From Glandiceps talaboti (lineage: Eukaryota > Hemichordata > Enteropneusta > Spengelidae): a stretch of 64,000 bases of DNA. A program made the translations under genes and the position numbers. Under the pieces are notes generated by a model. The model searched no databases. It was not told where the DNA came from and saw nothing but the letters and a program-made list of their open reading frames with translations. Where the stretch lies: positions 2,706,611-2,770,610 of the forward strand of contig NC_135571.1 of assembly GCF_964340395.1 (NCBI RefSeq). Reading direction: 5' to 3'. Below are positions 61,027-64,000 of the stretch, piece by piece (within the stretch, counting starts at the first letter, position 1; every line of letters begins with the position of its first letter).

Positions 61027-62102
61027 CAGGTACAGGTATGCAATAATCTTTTGGTATTGCACTTCTACCATTAGTATGCGTGCGCACATTGACAAGTGTA
61101 ATTAAATACAGGTACATATTTAATAATAACTGCTAATATAATGGTTTCTGTTCTTATATAGGTCATTGAAATTAACATATAATTTGAATAAACTTGCATA
61201 ATTAACACATACACATCCAATAACAACCATTTTGGTTTTAGTATTTGTTGAGCTGTAGCAAATCTTTGAATTACAGTAGACAGCATCAAAACACTCGTCG
61301 CTAGAATAATAATATAATTAACATTATTCACGCTCTAGCTAGATCATTATTTTTCGCGCCATATATACAAATTTTATCTTCTCTGATATAAACAAGTAAA
61401 AAGCCTCGCGAGTCAACAAAACCCAATATTGTTGAATGCATATTGTATATGCCTATATTCTGTACGCTAAATACTAGCCGGTGGCTGAAAACTGTATGCC
61501 ATGCTAAAATAGCTAATTACCAAAACGATCTATGAAAGCTTGAGGACGCTGCCCTTTCCTTTGGATTTTTAATATGACTATGTAAACATCGTTAAGACAA
61601 GATATGTCAGGTAAAAGATAACGGAATGATTTATATGAATTTGTTATTGCAATGCTTCTTTTTAATGAAAACGCCGGAAACTATTTTCATTCAATCTTTG
61701 TAAAAATCTGTATCAAAAGCGCGAAGCCAAAAAAAGATGTTGTGCGATAACTTTGAATCTATGTTTTTTTGGATATTCTTGACGTAAGACCTCGACGCCA
61801 ATATGGTGTTAGGTAATTTGCTTTCCAGAGGTCACTGAAGAATGACGACATGCAGGTAAATCTGATTTTGCGTCAAACTCTGATTTGAATTGATGTCATT
61901 TTTTATCTTGAAGATCAGGAGGCTCTGTGAAATTGACTGGTTATTCATCATTAACGAATCGGTCATCAACCTGTCGTAAATCAGTGATACATTGTCGCAA
62001 AGATGCAAGCAGTTTGTGATGTTAGTTTTGCATGTATCTCTATTGTTCTCGTGATGACGCAACTTTGACTCATGGGACTTAACATACATACATATTAGAT
62101 GC

Positions 62103-62168
62103 ACACTGAGTATTCATGAGTATATTTCTAAAGGTAAGAAACATTTAGAAGTCACGAATACTCAGTGT
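62103..62168. repeat. Hairpin-forming inverted repeat
   Basis: 66 bp: ACACTGAGTATTC and TTTCTAAA on the left pair with TTTAGAA and GAATACTCAGTGT on the right around a short loop. Confidence 0.7.
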
Positions 62169-62969
62169 ATAGCTAATAAAATGCAAGTCCACTAAGATCC
62201 ATATGCACCAGTCTACAACATTAGGGGTATAGAAAAAAACAGTCTGGTATTTCTTGGGAATCGCACAAAACTTACCTGATATGAAATCATGAAATGACTT
62301 TCAAGAACCCAATGTTTATCAAAGTACTTTTATGTCCTGAAGTGGCGTTTTCCTTTAAACGTATACTTTCACTATCGCATCATCAGCGCAATCATCGTCC
62401 AATTCAAACAGAATCAATGAATATTTCTCCAGAAAACAATCGATACAATACTTTGCTTCTACTAGGTACAAACTATAAGGATGTGTTATCGTGCCATATT
62501 GATTAAAAGCCCTTAGGGTGTTATAGCAAATAAGGTTGCAAGGTTAACATGTGTGTTGTACTAATGCTAGTATATTGTTATATTAAAATCGTAAAACATA
62601 ACGCATTATGTTTTTAACTGCATGTATGGCTTGTGACGATAAAACATGAGTAAACTGTAACATATGTCCTTTTAAGCTGACTAGCTGTAACTGCGATATT
62701 ACAATGTCATGTACTTTTTTCGACAAGTACGAAACATCATATTTGACCATGTCTTTCGACCGGGGTAAATCTTGAGCAGAGAAAGTGTAAATGTGGTGAG
62801 TATGAGACGAAGTTCCACCTTTGACTTAATTTACCCGCCTTGATCTTTCCCCTTGGGGCTGTAGACAGTCAAAAGTGGTACGGCGTCACGTACTAGCCCT
62901 GGACAGAGATGGTGGTTAGGTGGGTCACAGGTTGGGTAAAGGTGTGTAAATTGGACTTTTCATGTAGTG

Positions 62970-63182
62970 CAACACTATATTCACTGATAATTTTAACATA
63001 CCAATACGTAGACATAGTGCATGTCAGTTAGAGGTATATTTCATCTATAAGTAGTAGACTTTATCTATAAGTAGTATACGTTGAATTTGTGTTCCATTGG
63101 TATGATGACCCCAAACCCCCACAATAATTTGATTGGATATATTTGCACTACACATTTACCCATAGGTGATTCAGTACTGTGT
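62970..63182 (-). repeat. Dispersed repeat family 1, copy 6
   Basis: Reverse copy: on the minus strand CAGTACTGAATCACCTATGG, GTGCAAATATATCCAATCAA and ATATACCTCTAACTGACATG. The block TCTATAAGTAGTA is duplicated inside it (63043-63080). Confidence 0.6.
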
Positions 63183-63837
63183 AGGGTGTACAATGTTAGT
63201 AGTAAGTCAGTATAGCTATCAAAAGTTTTTTAAAAAAGAGAAAAAAAAGAAGAAGCTGCTTAGTGCAGCTTTTTAAGCTGGACGTATTTGAGGTCGATGA
63301 CATTAAAAAGCTTATATCTGTATGCCCTTTGTCAACTTTACACCTGCCTGTCAATACTAAAAAATCCATCAGTTTATTGTGTATTAGGAACCCAATAGAT
63401 CATTATTTTCGCTTCTACTTGAAAATTGATTACCACTCAACGCTAAAATGTGAGCTTATATTTCGAATATTACACACCGGTTGAACTGTTGTAAACAAAG
63501 ACAATTCAGTGAGAAACAGAAACATAAATATTACCATTTGACCGATTATTATACATTGCAAAACATCACATTCGACTACATATTTCTACCGGCGTTAAAC
63601 ATATGCATAAGTTGTTTAAGTATATGAGACTTAGATGCAGACAAAATTCCCATCTTTGACATACATTTATAAATTACAATGTCTTCCCGCGGGATGTAGA
63701 AATTGATGAGTGATAGTTTGTTTCGTTCTACCCAGGAGACTAATACTGTTCAGGTGGATCACAGATGTGGTTACGGTGGGGTAGCTATTGATAATAAATT
63801 AAAGTGATCGTATAGTGGGAAAATTCAAATGTACGTC

Positions 63838-63950
63838 TACAGTACAGTACAGTACAGTACAGTACAGTACAGTACAGTACAGCACAGCACAGCACAGCAC
63901 AGTACAGTACAGTGCAGTGCAGTACAGTACAGCAGAGTACGGTATAGTAC
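63838..63950 (+). repeat. (CAGTA)n pentanucleotide microsatellite
   Basis: CAGTA units with CAGCA and CAGTG variants in blocks. Confidence 0.95.
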
Positions 63951-64000
63951 AGTGGGTTTCATGTTAATGTTCACTGGTCTCTGCTTGATAGAACCGCACA

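Larger units (their letters stand above)
59313..64000. other. Non-coding region beyond the LINE
   Basis: Apart from the weak candidate exon near 60802, I see no gene. It contains two dispersed-repeat copies (60481-60758 and 62970-63182), a perfect-ended hairpin at 62103-62168 and a pentanucleotide run at 63838-63950. Confidence 0.55.

Overview
This is eukaryotic nuclear DNA, AT-rich, with large introns and very dense microsatellites. It is most likely from a marine bilaterian invertebrate: the one clear gene is a nicotinic-type Cys-loop receptor split by the classic animal intron pattern, and there is a CR1/L2-like LINE. I cannot name the species or phylum from sequence alone.

The main content is one minus-strand gene running from the start codon at 44224 down to the stop at 12897 (about 31.3 kb). 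I assembled it by hand from six exons that join in frame at canonical GT/AG sites: 44224-44140 (signal peptide), 35660-35518 (N-terminal helix), 22163-22119 (45 bp, loop D Trp), 21535-21426 (110 bp, loop A), 20629-19546 (Cys-loop, M1-M3, cytoplasmic loop) and 13007-12897 (M4). The predicted protein is 525 aa. It has a 13-residue Cys-loop, a cation-type M2 and an M4 preceded by the usual EEW...DR helix. It lacks the vicinal cysteines of loop C and the loop A tyrosine, so it looks like a non-alpha or accessory subunit rather than an agonist-binding alpha subunit.

The only other recognisable coding sequence is a dead LINE (about 57472-59312, minus). It is 5' truncated before the endonuclease, frameshifted in a homopolymer, apparently carries an internal deletion, and ends in a (TAA)n tail. 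A CpG-rich open segment near 60802-61026 is a weak candidate exon with no recognised family.

The remainder is non-coding. 1-12896 lies downstream of the receptor gene. The introns hold microsatellites, two diverged tandem arrays (18148-18680 and 24721-25410) and several foldback (MITE-like) elements. 44225-57471 and 59313-64000 lie upstream of the receptor gene. Comparing distant parts of the window by eye shows at least two dispersed repeat families (six copies and two copies) and six or more unrelated foldback elements. I see no multi-gene system; the most notable item is the divergent receptor subunit.
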